A DNA stretch of 64,000 bases from Viola odorata. Its lineage: Eukaryota; Streptophyta; Magnoliopsida; Malpighiales; Violaceae. Positions 50,663 through 63,712 of the stretch are shown piece by piece; position 1 is the stretch's first letter; every line of letters starts with the position of its first letter. The notes below the pieces were generated by a model. That model did no database searches and was not told the origin of the DNA. It was given only the letters and a program-made list of their open reading frames with translations. The translations under genes were made by a program, and so were the position numbers. The DNA lies in NCBI GenBank assembly GCA_963691705.1, contig OY829545.1, positions 36,381,475-36,445,474 of the forward strand. Direction: 5' to 3'.

Positions 50663-51428
50663 TATGAGCTTAAAGGCTCCAACTCGTTTCTCTTGTCTTG
50701 CCTTCCGTCTAGGCCAAGACTGCTGTCTAGGGCAAACCTTCGGTCTAGGCCAAGACTCCCATCTAGGGCAAACCTACTGTCTAGGCCAAGACTCCCGTCT
50801 AGGCCGAACCTACTATCTAGGCCAAGACTCCCTTCTGTTTGGCCGAAGCCCATCCTCCAAGCCCATCTTCATTGCTGCCAAGGCCAAGCCCCTTTGTCTA
50901 AGGGTGTAAGGGTATTTACCCATTGTTAGGTTTTAGTATTTAAAGTGCAAACATTTCATTTCAGCACTTGCCTTTGATTTTGATGATATTCTCTTTGGCC
51001 AATTCTTAGAGTAAACTAGTGTAATTTAGGGTTCTTGGTAACCGGTGCCATTAGGGCTGAAACCATTGTTTATCTTATATCTCTTCTTGTAATTAAGCTC
51101 TTGAGCTTTGTTCTTAAATCAGAAAAGAGAGATCCTTAACTAGTTTATAGAAAGGTTGCTTGGTTTGCTAATCAAGAGGGTTTTCTAATTAGTTAAGTTC
51201 TTATTATGTTCATCCATTCCATCTCTACCAAACAACCATTGATCCGCTGCATATAACTCCTCAAAACACCAACTTCAGCCATCAAGTTCACCAAGGCGTC
51301 TCCTCTCCATCTCCATCTGAGGCGTCTATATCCATTGCCAAAACCAACCTCTCACAAGAGGACTAGATCCGGCTCAAGAACAGCAATTCGGTCTCTTCTT
51401 CTCCAAAACAGATGTTGAGCTCTTATCA
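50660..51428 (+). repeat. Array unit 5 LTR
   Basis: 769 bp. Unit 5 still has C at 52103, where units 6 to 8 have T. Confidence 0.95.
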
Positions 51429-53020
51429 AGTGGTAGCGGAGCTTCAGTTGTCCTCTAGGTTGGTTTTTCTTGTTCTCCTCTTCATTTCTACGGTTAGAAT
51501 CATCTTCTCTACCGTAGAACTTCTTTCCTTTGTGCTGAAATTTTTCTGTTTTTCATAACCGTTCCTCTCTTCGGTTAAAACTTCATTTTCTTGAGTTTCT
51601 TCGGTTCAAACACCTTGATTCTTGTTTTCTATGGTTTAAACATTATTTTCTACCATAGGAATCATTCCCACTTCATTTGAAAAATTTGGTGTTCTTGAAG
51701 AAATTCTTGTCTTTTAGTGTGCTGAATTTTGGAAGAACACAAGTGCTGAAATTTTTTGTGTTTGTGTGCATCAAAATGGACGAAATTTCTTCTTAATTGT
51801 GTATTTGCTGCTGAAGTTATTGGAGCCTCCTATGGTGGCCTTGAGAGCCATGTGGACTGATTTGTTCTCTTGCTAAGTGCCGAAATTGCTTGTCCAACCA
51901 TAGCTGGCCACATCACCTTGATTGTGAGCCTAGTATTTTCCTCAATTGTGAGCCAAGCATTTCAGCTTGCTCACTACACTTCCCCCTCACACAGCCGGCC
52001 CTAATTAGCATCCTTACACTTAGGTTGCTTGTCATACACAGCCACATCACTTGCCTTGTCACTTGCCTTGTCATCCACACACATTTGGACACATCACTAT
52101 CACTTGCCACCTCACTTTTGGCTTTTAGTGAAAATATTTTCAAGAGCAAAACTACTTGTCTTTCACTTCTTCTTCTTTCAAGGATACATGTCATACAAGT
52201 GAGCTCTCTTCACTCATTGCAAAAACAGAAAAGAAAAGAGAAAGGAACTAAAAGAAAGATCAAGTTCCTAACACTCAAAAAAAAAAAAAAAAAAACAAAA
52301 GAGTGGATCAATTGAGTCATAAGCAAGAGACTACTTGTGTGTATCTATCTGAAGTGAATTACATTGTTTTTAAAGTGTCATTGTGGAAGAACACAAGTTT
52401 CGGCTTTCAATTTGTGTTTCCAATTCAGATTTTCGTTTTCTGTTTTTTCCTTTTGACTAGCTTCGGCTTTTCCCTTTTTGTCTGAGTGTCTGTGCTCAGA
52501 AAATTCTGAAATTTTGATAGATTAAAGTTCAGTCTGAGGGGAACAACTCTTATGTTTTACACTTCTCCTAATTCTGTTGGTTTCACATACTTCTATCCAA
52601 TTCAAAATCAGTGCGCAGTTTTCACTCGAAATTTCAGCTTTGAGTCTTTCATTTGTTTGTGATTTTCTCTTCTTGTTTCTTTGAGTCTTTTCTTAAGTAG
52701 CTTGAGCTGTGTTGTTTTCTTCTTTGTTTTCACATATTATTACTCTATTCTAAGTCCAATTTCGGCCCAAATTAAATCCTTTTTCCTTAGGCAGAATTTT
52801 GACTTTCCTTGCCTTTCTTTCGTACCTTGGTTGTCTTGCTTTTCTTGAGCCCTAGTTAGGTATTTCTAGCTTAGGTCTTCGGTTGGTGATTCAGATAAGA
52901 GTGTGAGAGAAGAGTGTGAGTACATTAGAGTGACAAACACGAGAGTGAAACACGTGAGGGAGAGACTAACCCCTTTCAGCTATCACTTGTGTTTATTTTT
53001 CCTTTTGTAGGAATTTTTCT

Positions 53021-54226
53021 ATGTCTTCCTACATACCGCCGCATTTGAGGGTTGCTCCTACTAGCCACGCATCTTGGTCTCATGTTGAGCAGCCCCCCCA
53101 CCTTGACCGTAGCCATGAGTACTTCACCAAGGCTTCCCCTTCCACTCCTTCCTGGTTGGAGTATGATCATATTGCGCCCTCTCGGCAAGCCTATGCGTAT
53201 GAGTCTTATGCGACTAGTGGAGAGATTTCGTATGGGCATGAGGACTACTTCACCAAGGCTGCCCCATCCCCACACCTTGGCACCTCACCTTTCGCCTTGA
53301 GGATGGCTCCAATTCTAGCACGCTTGGACAGAAGCACTCAAGCCATGACAAACACCATGGCCGCAATGACACTTATATGTGATAACCTACGGGTTTCCGG
53401 CCACCTTGGGCAATGTGAAGAGGTTAGCATTTGTACTCTTGGTTCGCCATCAGTCAAGGAAAGTTTAGTGCCGCTTGGGAGGGAAATGAATGTATTGCAA
53501 TCCATGGATGGTTTTGAGACACCGTTGGTCGAGGAGATTGAGGATCTTCCTAGTGTTGTTTCGGCCGATTCACCATCACTTATTGAGGATGATTTGCCTC
53601 CGTTTGAGGAGAAGCTACTGGTTTCGGATGTGCATAGGGGGTTTGGGAGCGAAACGAACACATGTAGGGCTTGTGAGTCCACTTCGGATTGCCATGAGAC
53701 AGCCGCTCATTGCCTTGCATTGCAGCGCAAATTTCAGACCTTGGTTAGTGCCTTCTCCATCATTCCGAGGGTGCCTTTACATAGATTTGTGGATCCATTT
53801 CTCCTTGGTTTTGGTCACTTGGGCAGCGCACATTTCTCTCCATTTGAGGCGCTTGCGAGTGGTCTCACGGTCTCGCACTTTACCATGATCCCTACCACCT
53901 TTCCTTTGGTTCACCGTCGTGGCCAATCCTTAATTGTTCTTGGCTGTTCACCGTCCACACCTACTTATCTTCCCCGCGGAAGACCTCCACCTTGGCCTAT
54001 TTTCCTCGAGAAGTGTAGTTTGAGGGGTCCGCGTGTATCCACAAGCTGTGAGCATGCCTTGTCCCGTTCGGCCGAGCAAGGGCTTGAGCCTCTAGATTCG
54101 AGGTCGAATCTCCTCCAAGGCGAAGGGGATGATATGAGCATAAAGACTCTCACTCCACTTTCGGAACCCCCCCACCCTCCAAAGCTTAGATTCGAGGACG
54201 AATCTCTTCAAAGGGGGATGGGATGA
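53021..54226 (+). CDS. Array ORF, unit 5
   Basis: 401 residues, identical product. Confidence 0.75.
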   Translation: MSSYIPPHLRVAPTSHASWSHVEQPPHLDRSHEYFTKASPSTPSWLEYDHIAPSRQAYAYESYATSGEISYGHEDYFTKAAPSPHLGTSPFALRMAPILARLDRSTQAMTNTMAAMTLICDNLRVSGHLGQCEEVSICTLGSPSVKESLVPLGREMNVLQSMDGFETPLVEEIEDLPSVVSADSPSLIEDDLPPFEEKLLVSDVHRGFGSETNTCRACESTSDCHETAAHCLALQRKFQTLVSAFSIIPRVPLHRFVDPFLLGFGHLGSAHFSPFEALASGLTVSHFTMIPTTFPLVHRRGQSLIVLGCSPSTPTYLPRGRPPPWPIFLEKCSLRGPRVSTSCEHALSRSAEQGLEPLDSRSNLLQGEGDDMSIKTLTPLSEPPHPPKLRFEDESLQRGMG

Positions 54227-54992
54227 TATGAGCTTAAAGGCTCCAACTCGTTTCTCTTGTCTTGCCTTCCGTCTAGGCCAAGACTGCTGTCTAGGGCAAA
54301 CCTTCGGTCTAGGCCAAGACTCCCATCTAGGGCAAACCTACTGTCTAGGCCAAGACTCCCGTCTAGGCCGAACCTACTATCTAGGCCAAGACTCCCTTCT
54401 GTTTGGCCGAAGCCCATCCTCCAAGCCCATCTTCATTGCTGCCAAGGCCAAGCCCCTTTGTCTAAGGGTGTAAGGGTATTTACCCATTGTTAGGTTTTAG
54501 TATTTAAAGTGCAAACATTTCATTTCAGCACTTGCCTTTGATTTTGATGATATTCTCTTTGGCCAATTCTTAGAGTAAACTAGTGTAATTTAGGGTTCTT
54601 GGTAACCGGTGCCATTAGGGCTGAAACCATTGTTTATCTTATATCTCTTCTTGTAATTAAGCTCTTGAGCTTTGTTCTTAAATCAGAAAAGAGAGATCCT
54701 TAACTAGTTTATAGAAAGGTTGCTTGGTTTGCTAATCAAGAGGGTTTTCTAATTAGTTAAGTTCTTATTATGTTCATCCATTCCATCTCTACCAAACAAC
54801 CATTGATCCGCTGCATATAACTCCTCAAAACACCAACTTCAGCCATCAAGTTCACCAAGGCGTCTCCTCTCCATCTCCATCTGAGGCGTCTATATCCATT
54901 GCCAAAACCAACCTCTCACAAGAGGACTAGATCCGGCTCAAGAACAGCAATTCGGTCTCTTCTTCTCCAAAACAGATGTTGAGCTCTTATCA
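54224..54992 (+). repeat. Array unit 6 LTR
   Basis: 769 bp. Unit 6 is the first with T at the second leader site (55667). Confidence 0.95.
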
Positions 54993-56584
54993 AGTGGTAG
55001 CGGAGCTTCAGTTGTCCTCTAGGTTGGTTTTTCTTGTTCTCCTCTTCATTTCTACGGTTAGAATCATCTTCTCTACCGTAGAACTTCTTTCCTTTGTGCT
55101 GAAATTTTTCTGTTTTTCATAACCGTTCCTCTCTTCGGTTAAAACTTCATTTTCTTGAGTTTCTTCGGTTCAAACACCTTGATTCTTGTTTTCTATGGTT
55201 TAAACATTATTTTCTACCATAGGAATCATTCCCACTTCATTTGAAAAATTTGGTGTTCTTGAAGAAATTCTTGTCTTTTAGTGTGCTGAATTTTGGAAGA
55301 ACACAAGTGCTGAAATTTTTTGTGTTTGTGTGCATCAAAATGGACGAAATTTCTTCTTAATTGTGTATTTGCTGCTGAAGTTATTGGAGCCTCCTATGGT
55401 GGCCTTGAGAGCCATGTGGACTGATTTGTTCTCTTGCTAAGTGCCGAAATTGCTTGTCCAACCATAGCTGGCCACATCACCTTGATTGTGAGCCTAGTAT
55501 TTTCCTCAATTGTGAGCCAAGCATTTCAGCTTGCTCACTACACTTCCCCCTCACACAGCCGGCCCTAATTAGCATCCTTACACTTAGGTTGCTTGTCATA
55601 CACAGCCACATCACTTGCCTTGTCACTTGCCTTGTCATCCACACACATTTGGACACATCACTATCATTTGCCACCTCACTTTTGGCTTTTAGTGAAAATA
55701 TTTTCAAGAGCAAAACTACTTGTCTTTCACTTCTTCTTCTTTCAAGGATACATGTCATACAAGTGAGCTCTCTTCACTCATTGCAAAAACAGAAAAGAAA
55801 AGAGAAAGGAACTAAAAGAAAGATCAAGTTCCTAACACTCAAAAAAAAAAAAAAAAAAACAAAAGAGTGGATCAATTGAGTCATAAGCAAGAGACTACTT
55901 GTGTGTATCTATCTGAAGTGAATTACATTGTTTTTAAAGTGTCATTGTGGAAGAACACAAGTTTCGGCTTTCAATTTGTGTTTCCAATTCAGATTTTCGT
56001 TTTCTGTTTTTTCCTTTTGACTAGCTTCGGCTTTTCCCTTTTTGTCTGAGTGTCTGTGCTCAGAAAATTCTGAAATTTTGATAGATTAAAGTTCAGTCTG
56101 AGGGGAACAACTCTTATGTTTTACACTTCTCCTAATTCTGTTGGTTTCACATACTTCTATCCAATTCAAAATCAGTGCGCAGTTTTCACTCGAAATTTCA
56201 GCTTTGAGTCTTTCATTTGTTTGTGATTTTCTCTTCTTGTTTCTTTGAGTCTTTTCTTAAGTAGCTTGAGCTGTGTTGTTTTCTTCTTTGTTTTCACATA
56301 TTATTACTCTATTCTAAGTCCAATTTCGGCCCAAATTAAATCCTTTTTCCTTAGGCAGAATTTTGACTTTCCTTGCCTTTCTTTCGTACCTTGGTTGTCT
56401 TGCTTTTCTTGAGCCCTAGTTAGGTATTTCTAGCTTAGGTCTTCGGTTGGTGATTCAGATAAGAGTGTGAGAGAAGAGTGTGAGTACATTAGAGTGACAA
56501 ACACGAGAGTGAAACACGTGAGGGAGAGACTAACCCCTTTCAGCTATCACTTGTGTTTATTTTTCCTTTTGTAGGAATTTTTCT

Positions 56585-57790
56585 ATGTCTTCCTACATAC
56601 CGCCGCATTTGAGGGTTGCTCCTACTAGCCACGCATCTTGGTCTCATGTTGAGCAGCCCCCCCACCTTGACCGTAGCCATGAGTACTTCACCAAGGCTTC
56701 CCCTTCCACTCCTTCCTGGTTGGAGTATGATCATATTGCGCCCTCTCGGCAAGCCTATGCGTATGAGTCTTATGCGACTAGTGGAGAGATTTCGTATGGG
56801 CATGAGGACTACTTCACCAAGGCTGCCCCATCCCCACACCTTGGCACCTCACCTTTCGCCTTGAGGATGGCTCCAATTCTAGCACGCTTGGACAGAAGCA
56901 CTCAAGCCATGACAAACACCATGGCCGCAATGACACTTATATGTGATAACCTACGGGTTTCCGGCCACCTTGGGCAATGTGAAGAGGTTAGCATTTGTAC
57001 TCTTGGTTCGCCATCAGTCAAGGAAAGTTTAGTGCCGCTTGGGAGGGAAATGAATGTATTGCAATCCATGGATGGTTTTGAGACACCGTTGGTCGAGGAG
57101 ATTGAGGATCTTCCTAGTGTTGTTTCGGCCGATTCACCATCACTTATTGAGGATGATTTGCCTCCGTTTGAGGAGAAGCTACTGGTTTCGGATGTGCATA
57201 GGGGGTTTGGGAGCGAAACGAACACATGTAGGGCTTGTGAGTCCACTTCGGATTGCCATGAGACAGCCGCTCATTGCCTTGCATTGCAGCGCAAATTTCA
57301 GACCTTGGTTAGTGCCTTCTCCATCATTCCGAGGGTGCCTTTACATAGATTTGTGGATCCATTTCTCCTTGGTTTTGGTCACTTGGGCAGCGCACATTTC
57401 TCTCCATTTGAGGCGCTTGCGAGTGGTCTCACGGTCTCGCACTTTACCATGATCCCTACCACCTTTCCTTTGGTTCACCGTCGTGGCCAATCCTTAATTG
57501 TTCTTGGCTGTTCACCGTCCACACCTACTTATCTTCCCCGCGGAAGACCTCCACCTTGGCCTATTTTCCTCGAGAAGTGTAGTTTGAGGGGTCCGCGTGT
57601 ATCCACAAGCTGTGAGCATGCCTTGTCCCGTTCGGCCGAGCAAGGGCTTGAGCCTCTAGATTCGAGGTCGAATCTCCTCCAAGGCGAAGGGGATGATATG
57701 AGCATAAAGACTCTCACTCCACTTTCGGAACCCCCCCACCCTCCAAAGCTTAGATTCGAGGACGAATCTCTTCAAAGGGGGATGGGATGA
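56585..57790 (+). CDS. Array ORF, unit 6
   Basis: 401 residues, identical product. Confidence 0.75.
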   Translation: MSSYIPPHLRVAPTSHASWSHVEQPPHLDRSHEYFTKASPSTPSWLEYDHIAPSRQAYAYESYATSGEISYGHEDYFTKAAPSPHLGTSPFALRMAPILARLDRSTQAMTNTMAAMTLICDNLRVSGHLGQCEEVSICTLGSPSVKESLVPLGREMNVLQSMDGFETPLVEEIEDLPSVVSADSPSLIEDDLPPFEEKLLVSDVHRGFGSETNTCRACESTSDCHETAAHCLALQRKFQTLVSAFSIIPRVPLHRFVDPFLLGFGHLGSAHFSPFEALASGLTVSHFTMIPTTFPLVHRRGQSLIVLGCSPSTPTYLPRGRPPPWPIFLEKCSLRGPRVSTSCEHALSRSAEQGLEPLDSRSNLLQGEGDDMSIKTLTPLSEPPHPPKLRFEDESLQRGMG

Positions 57791-58556
57791 TATGAGCTTA
57801 AAGGCTCCAACTCGTTTCTCTTGTCTTGCCTTCCGTCTAGGCCAAGACTGCTGTCTAGGGCAAACCTTCGGTCTAGGCCAAGACTCCCATCTAGGGCAAA
57901 CCTACTGTCTAGGCCAAGACTCCCGTCTAGGCCGAACCTACTATCTAGGCCAAGACTCCCTTCTGTTTGGCCGAAGCCCATCCTCCAAGCCCATCTTCAT
58001 TGCTGCCAAGGCCAAGCCCCTTTGTCTAAGGGTGTAAGGGTATTTACCCATTGTTAGGTTTTAGTATTTAAAGTGCAAACATTTCATTTCAGCACTTGCC
58101 TTTGATTTTGATGATATTCTCTTTGGCCAATTCTTAGAGTAAACTAGTGTAATTTAGGGTTCTTGGTAACCGGTGCCATTAGGGCTGAAACCATTGTTTA
58201 TCTTATATCTCTTCTTGTAATTAAGCTCTTGAGCTTTGTTCTTAAATCAGAAAAGAGAGATCCTTAACTAGTTTATAGAAAGGTTGCTTGGTTTGCTAAT
58301 CAAGAGGGTTTTCTAATTAGTTAAGTTCTTATTATGTTCATCCATTCCATCTCTACCAAACAACCATTGATCCGCTGCATATAACTCCTCAAAACACCAA
58401 CTTCAGCCATCAAGTTCACCAAGGCGTCTCCTCTCCATCTCCATCTGAGGCGTCTATATCCATTGCCAAAACCAACCTCTCACAAGAGGACTAGATCCGG
58501 CTCAAGAACAGCAATTCGGTCTCTTCTTCTCCAAAACAGATGTTGAGCTCTTATCA
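57788..58556 (+). repeat. Array unit 7 LTR
   Basis: 769 bp. Unit 7 has a private C-to-T change at 58663, just after its PBS region, and the shared T at 59231. Confidence 0.95.
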
Positions 58557-60148
58557 AGTGGTAGCGGAGCTTCAGTTGTCCTCTAGGTTGGTTTTTCTTG
58601 TTCTCCTCTTCATTTCTACGGTTAGAATCATCTTCTCTACCGTAGAACTTCTTTCCTTTGTGTTGAAATTTTTCTGTTTTTCATAACCGTTCCTCTCTTC
58701 GGTTAAAACTTCATTTTCTTGAGTTTCTTCGGTTCAAACACCTTGATTCTTGTTTTCTATGGTTTAAACATTATTTTCTACCATAGGAATCATTCCCACT
58801 TCATTTGAAAAATTTGGTGTTCTTGAAGAAATTCTTGTCTTTTAGTGTGCTGAATTTTGGAAGAACACAAGTGCTGAAATTTTTTGTGTTTGTGTGCATC
58901 AAAATGGACGAAATTTCTTCTTAATTGTGTATTTGCTGCTGAAGTTATTGGAGCCTCCTATGGTGGCCTTGAGAGCCATGTGGACTGATTTGTTCTCTTG
59001 CTAAGTGCCGAAATTGCTTGTCCAACCATAGCTGGCCACATCACCTTGATTGTGAGCCTAGTATTTTCCTCAATTGTGAGCCAAGCATTTCAGCTTGCTC
59101 ACTACACTTCCCCCTCACACAGCCGGCCCTAATTAGCATCCTTACACTTAGGTTGCTTGTCATACACAGCCACATCACTTGCCTTGTCACTTGCCTTGTC
59201 ATCCACACACATTTGGACACATCACTATCATTTGCCACCTCACTTTTGGCTTTTAGTGAAAATATTTTCAAGAGCAAAACTACTTGTCTTTCACTTCTTC
59301 TTCTTTCAAGGATACATGTCATACAAGTGAGCTCTCTTCACTCATTGCAAAAACAGAAAAGAAAAGAGAAAGGAACTAAAAGAAAGATCAAGTTCCTAAC
59401 ACTCAAAAAAAAAAAAAAAAAAACAAAAGAGTGGATCAATTGAGTCATAAGCAAGAGACTACTTGTGTGTATCTATCTGAAGTGAATTACATTGTTTTTA
59501 AAGTGTCATTGTGGAAGAACACAAGTTTCGGCTTTCAATTTGTGTTTCCAATTCAGATTTTCGTTTTCTGTTTTTTCCTTTTGACTAGCTTCGGCTTTTC
59601 CCTTTTTGTCTGAGTGTCTGTGCTCAGAAAATTCTGAAATTTTGATAGATTAAAGTTCAGTCTGAGGGGAACAACTCTTATGTTTTACACTTCTCCTAAT
59701 TCTGTTGGTTTCACATACTTCTATCCAATTCAAAATCAGTGCGCAGTTTTCACTCGAAATTTCAGCTTTGAGTCTTTCATTTGTTTGTGATTTTCTCTTC
59801 TTGTTTCTTTGAGTCTTTTCTTAAGTAGCTTGAGCTGTGTTGTTTTCTTCTTTGTTTTCACATATTATTACTCTATTCTAAGTCCAATTTCGGCCCAAAT
59901 TAAATCCTTTTTCCTTAGGCAGAATTTTGACTTTCCTTGCCTTTCTTTCGTACCTTGGTTGTCTTGCTTTTCTTGAGCCCTAGTTAGGTATTTCTAGCTT
60001 AGGTCTTCGGTTGGTGATTCAGATAAGAGTGTGAGAGAAGAGTGTGAGTACATTAGAGTGACAAACACGAGAGTGAAACACGTGAGGGAGAGACTAACCC
60101 CTTTCAGCTATCACTTGTGTTTATTTTTCCTTTTGTAGGAATTTTTCT

Positions 60149-61354
60149 ATGTCTTCCTACATACCGCCGCATTTGAGGGTTGCTCCTACTAGCCACGCAT
60201 CTTGGTCTCATGTTGAGCAGCCCCCCCACCTTGACCGTAGCCATGAGTACTTCACCAAGGCTTCCCCTTCCACTCCTTCCTGGTTGGAGTATGATCATAT
60301 TGCGCCCTCTCGGCAAGCCTATGCGTATGAGTCTTATGCGACTAGTGGAGAGATTTCGTATGGGCATGAGGACTACTTCACCAAGGCTGCCCCATCCCCA
60401 CACCTTGGCACCTCACCTTTCGCCTTGAGGATGGCTCCAATTCTAGCACGCTTGGACAGAAGCACTCAAGCCATGACAAACACCATGGCCGCAATGACAC
60501 TTATATGTGATAACCTACGGGTTTCCGGCCACCTTGGGCAATGTGAAGAGGTTAGCATTTGTACTCTTGGTTCGCCATCAGTCAAGGAAAGTTTAGTGCC
60601 GCTTGGGAGGGAAATGAATGTATTGCAATCCATGGATGGTTTTGAGACACCGTTGGTCGAGGAGATTGAGGATCTTCCTAGTGTTGTTTCGGCCGATTCA
60701 CCATCACTTATTGAGGATGATTTGCCTCCGTTTGAGGAGAAGCTACTGGTTTCGGATGTGCATAGGGGGTTTGGGAGCGAAACGAACACATGTAGGGCTT
60801 GTGAGTCCACTTCGGATTGCCATGAGACAGCCGCTCATTGCCTTGCATTGCAGCGCAAATTTCAGACCTTGGTTAGTGCCTTCTCCATCATTCCGAGGGT
60901 GCCTTTACATAGATTTGTGGATCCATTTCTCCTTGGTTTTGGTCACTTGGGCAGCGCACATTTCTCTCCATTTGAGGCGCTTGCGAGTGGTCTCACGGTC
61001 TCGCACTTTACCATGATCCCTACCACCTTTCCTTTGGTTCACCGTCGTGGCCAATCCTTAATTGTTCTTGGCTGTTCACCGTCCACACCTACTTATCTTC
61101 CCCGCGGAAGACCTCCACCTTGGCCTATTTTCCTCGAGAAGTGTAGTTTGAGGGGTCCGCGTGTATCCACAAGCTGTGAGCATGCCTTGTCCCGTTCGGC
61201 CGAGCAAGGGCTTGAGCCTCTAGATTCGAGGTCGAATCTCCTCCAAGGCGAAGGGGATGATATGAGCATAAAGACTCTCACTCCACTTTCGGAACCCCCC
61301 CACCCTCCAAAGCTTAGATTCGAGGACGAATCTCTTCAAAGGGGGATGGGATGA
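60149..61354 (+). CDS. Array ORF, unit 7
   Basis: 401 residues, identical product. Confidence 0.75.
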   Translation: MSSYIPPHLRVAPTSHASWSHVEQPPHLDRSHEYFTKASPSTPSWLEYDHIAPSRQAYAYESYATSGEISYGHEDYFTKAAPSPHLGTSPFALRMAPILARLDRSTQAMTNTMAAMTLICDNLRVSGHLGQCEEVSICTLGSPSVKESLVPLGREMNVLQSMDGFETPLVEEIEDLPSVVSADSPSLIEDDLPPFEEKLLVSDVHRGFGSETNTCRACESTSDCHETAAHCLALQRKFQTLVSAFSIIPRVPLHRFVDPFLLGFGHLGSAHFSPFEALASGLTVSHFTMIPTTFPLVHRRGQSLIVLGCSPSTPTYLPRGRPPPWPIFLEKCSLRGPRVSTSCEHALSRSAEQGLEPLDSRSNLLQGEGDDMSIKTLTPLSEPPHPPKLRFEDESLQRGMG

Positions 61355-62120
61355 TATGAGCTTAAAGGCTCCAACTCGTTTCTCTTGTCTTGCCTTCCGT
61401 CTAGGCCAAGACTGCTGTCTAGGGCAAACCTTCGGTCTAGGCCAAGACTCCCATCTAGGGCAAACCTACTGTCTAGGCCAAGACTCCCGTCTAGGCCGAA
61501 CCTACTATCTAGGCCAAGACTCCCTTCTGTTTGGCCGAAGCCCATCCTCCAAGCCCATCTTCATTGCTGCCAAGGCCAAGCCCCTTTGTCTAAGGGTGTA
61601 AGGGTATTTACCCATTGTTAGGTTTTAGTATTTAAAGTGCAAACATTTCATTTCAGCACTTGCCTTTGATTTTGATGATATTCTCTTTGGCCAATTCTTA
61701 GAGTAAACTAGTGTAATTTAGGGTTCTTGGTAACCGGTGCCATTAGGGCTGAAACCATTGTTTATCTTATATCTCTTCTTGTAATTAAGCTCTTGAGCTT
61801 TGTTCTTAAATCAGAAAAGAGAGATCCTTAACTAGTTTATAGAAAGGTTGCTTGGTTTGCTAATCAAGAGGGTTTTCTAATTAGTTAAGTTCTTATTATG
61901 TTCATCCATTCCATCTCTACCAAACAACCATTGATCCGCTGCATATAACTCCTCAAAACACCAACTTCAGCCATCAAGTTCACCAAGGCGTCTCCTCTCC
62001 ATCTCCATCTGAGGCGTCTATATCCATTGCCAAAACCAACCTCTCACAAGAGGACTAGATCCGGCTCAAGAACAGCAATTCGGTCTCTTCTTCTCCAAAA
62101 CAGATGTTGAGCTCTTATCA
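61352..62120 (+). repeat. Array unit 8 LTR
   Basis: 769 bp, first part of a unit cut by the window end. Unit 8 has the shared T at 62795 and a private A-to-G change at 63080. Confidence 0.95.
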
Positions 62121-63712
62121 AGTGGTAGCGGAGCTTCAGTTGTCCTCTAGGTTGGTTTTTCTTGTTCTCCTCTTCATTTCTACGGTTAGAATCATCTTCT
62201 CTACCGTAGAACTTCTTTCCTTTGTGCTGAAATTTTTCTGTTTTTCATAACCGTTCCTCTCTTCGGTTAAAACTTCATTTTCTTGAGTTTCTTCGGTTCA
62301 AACACCTTGATTCTTGTTTTCTATGGTTTAAACATTATTTTCTACCATAGGAATCATTCCCACTTCATTTGAAAAATTTGGTGTTCTTGAAGAAATTCTT
62401 GTCTTTTAGTGTGCTGAATTTTGGAAGAACACAAGTGCTGAAATTTTTTGTGTTTGTGTGCATCAAAATGGACGAAATTTCTTCTTAATTGTGTATTTGC
62501 TGCTGAAGTTATTGGAGCCTCCTATGGTGGCCTTGAGAGCCATGTGGACTGATTTGTTCTCTTGCTAAGTGCCGAAATTGCTTGTCCAACCATAGCTGGC
62601 CACATCACCTTGATTGTGAGCCTAGTATTTTCCTCAATTGTGAGCCAAGCATTTCAGCTTGCTCACTACACTTCCCCCTCACACAGCCGGCCCTAATTAG
62701 CATCCTTACACTTAGGTTGCTTGTCATACACAGCCACATCACTTGCCTTGTCACTTGCCTTGTCATCCACACACATTTGGACACATCACTATCATTTGCC
62801 ACCTCACTTTTGGCTTTTAGTGAAAATATTTTCAAGAGCAAAACTACTTGTCTTTCACTTCTTCTTCTTTCAAGGATACATGTCATACAAGTGAGCTCTC
62901 TTCACTCATTGCAAAAACAGAAAAGAAAAGAGAAAGGAACTAAAAGAAAGATCAAGTTCCTAACACTCAAAAAAAAAAAAAAAAAAACAAAAGAGTGGAT
63001 CAATTGAGTCATAAGCAAGAGACTACTTGTGTGTATCTATCTGAAGTGAATTACATTGTTTTTAAAGTGTCATTGTGGAGGAACACAAGTTTCGGCTTTC
63101 AATTTGTGTTTCCAATTCAGATTTTCGTTTTCTGTTTTTTCCTTTTGACTAGCTTCGGCTTTTCCCTTTTTGTCTGAGTGTCTGTGCTCAGAAAATTCTG
63201 AAATTTTGATAGATTAAAGTTCAGTCTGAGGGGAACAACTCTTATGTTTTACACTTCTCCTAATTCTGTTGGTTTCACATACTTCTATCCAATTCAAAAT
63301 CAGTGCGCAGTTTTCACTCGAAATTTCAGCTTTGAGTCTTTCATTTGTTTGTGATTTTCTCTTCTTGTTTCTTTGAGTCTTTTCTTAAGTAGCTTGAGCT
63401 GTGTTGTTTTCTTCTTTGTTTTCACATATTATTACTCTATTCTAAGTCCAATTTCGGCCCAAATTAAATCCTTTTTCCTTAGGCAGAATTTTGACTTTCC
63501 TTGCCTTTCTTTCGTACCTTGGTTGTCTTGCTTTTCTTGAGCCCTAGTTAGGTATTTCTAGCTTAGGTCTTCGGTTGGTGATTCAGATAAGAGTGTGAGA
63601 GAAGAGTGTGAGTACATTAGAGTGACAAACACGAGAGTGAAACACGTGAGGGAGAGACTAACCCCTTTCAGCTATCACTTGTGTTTATTTTTCCTTTTGT
63701 AGGAATTTTTCT

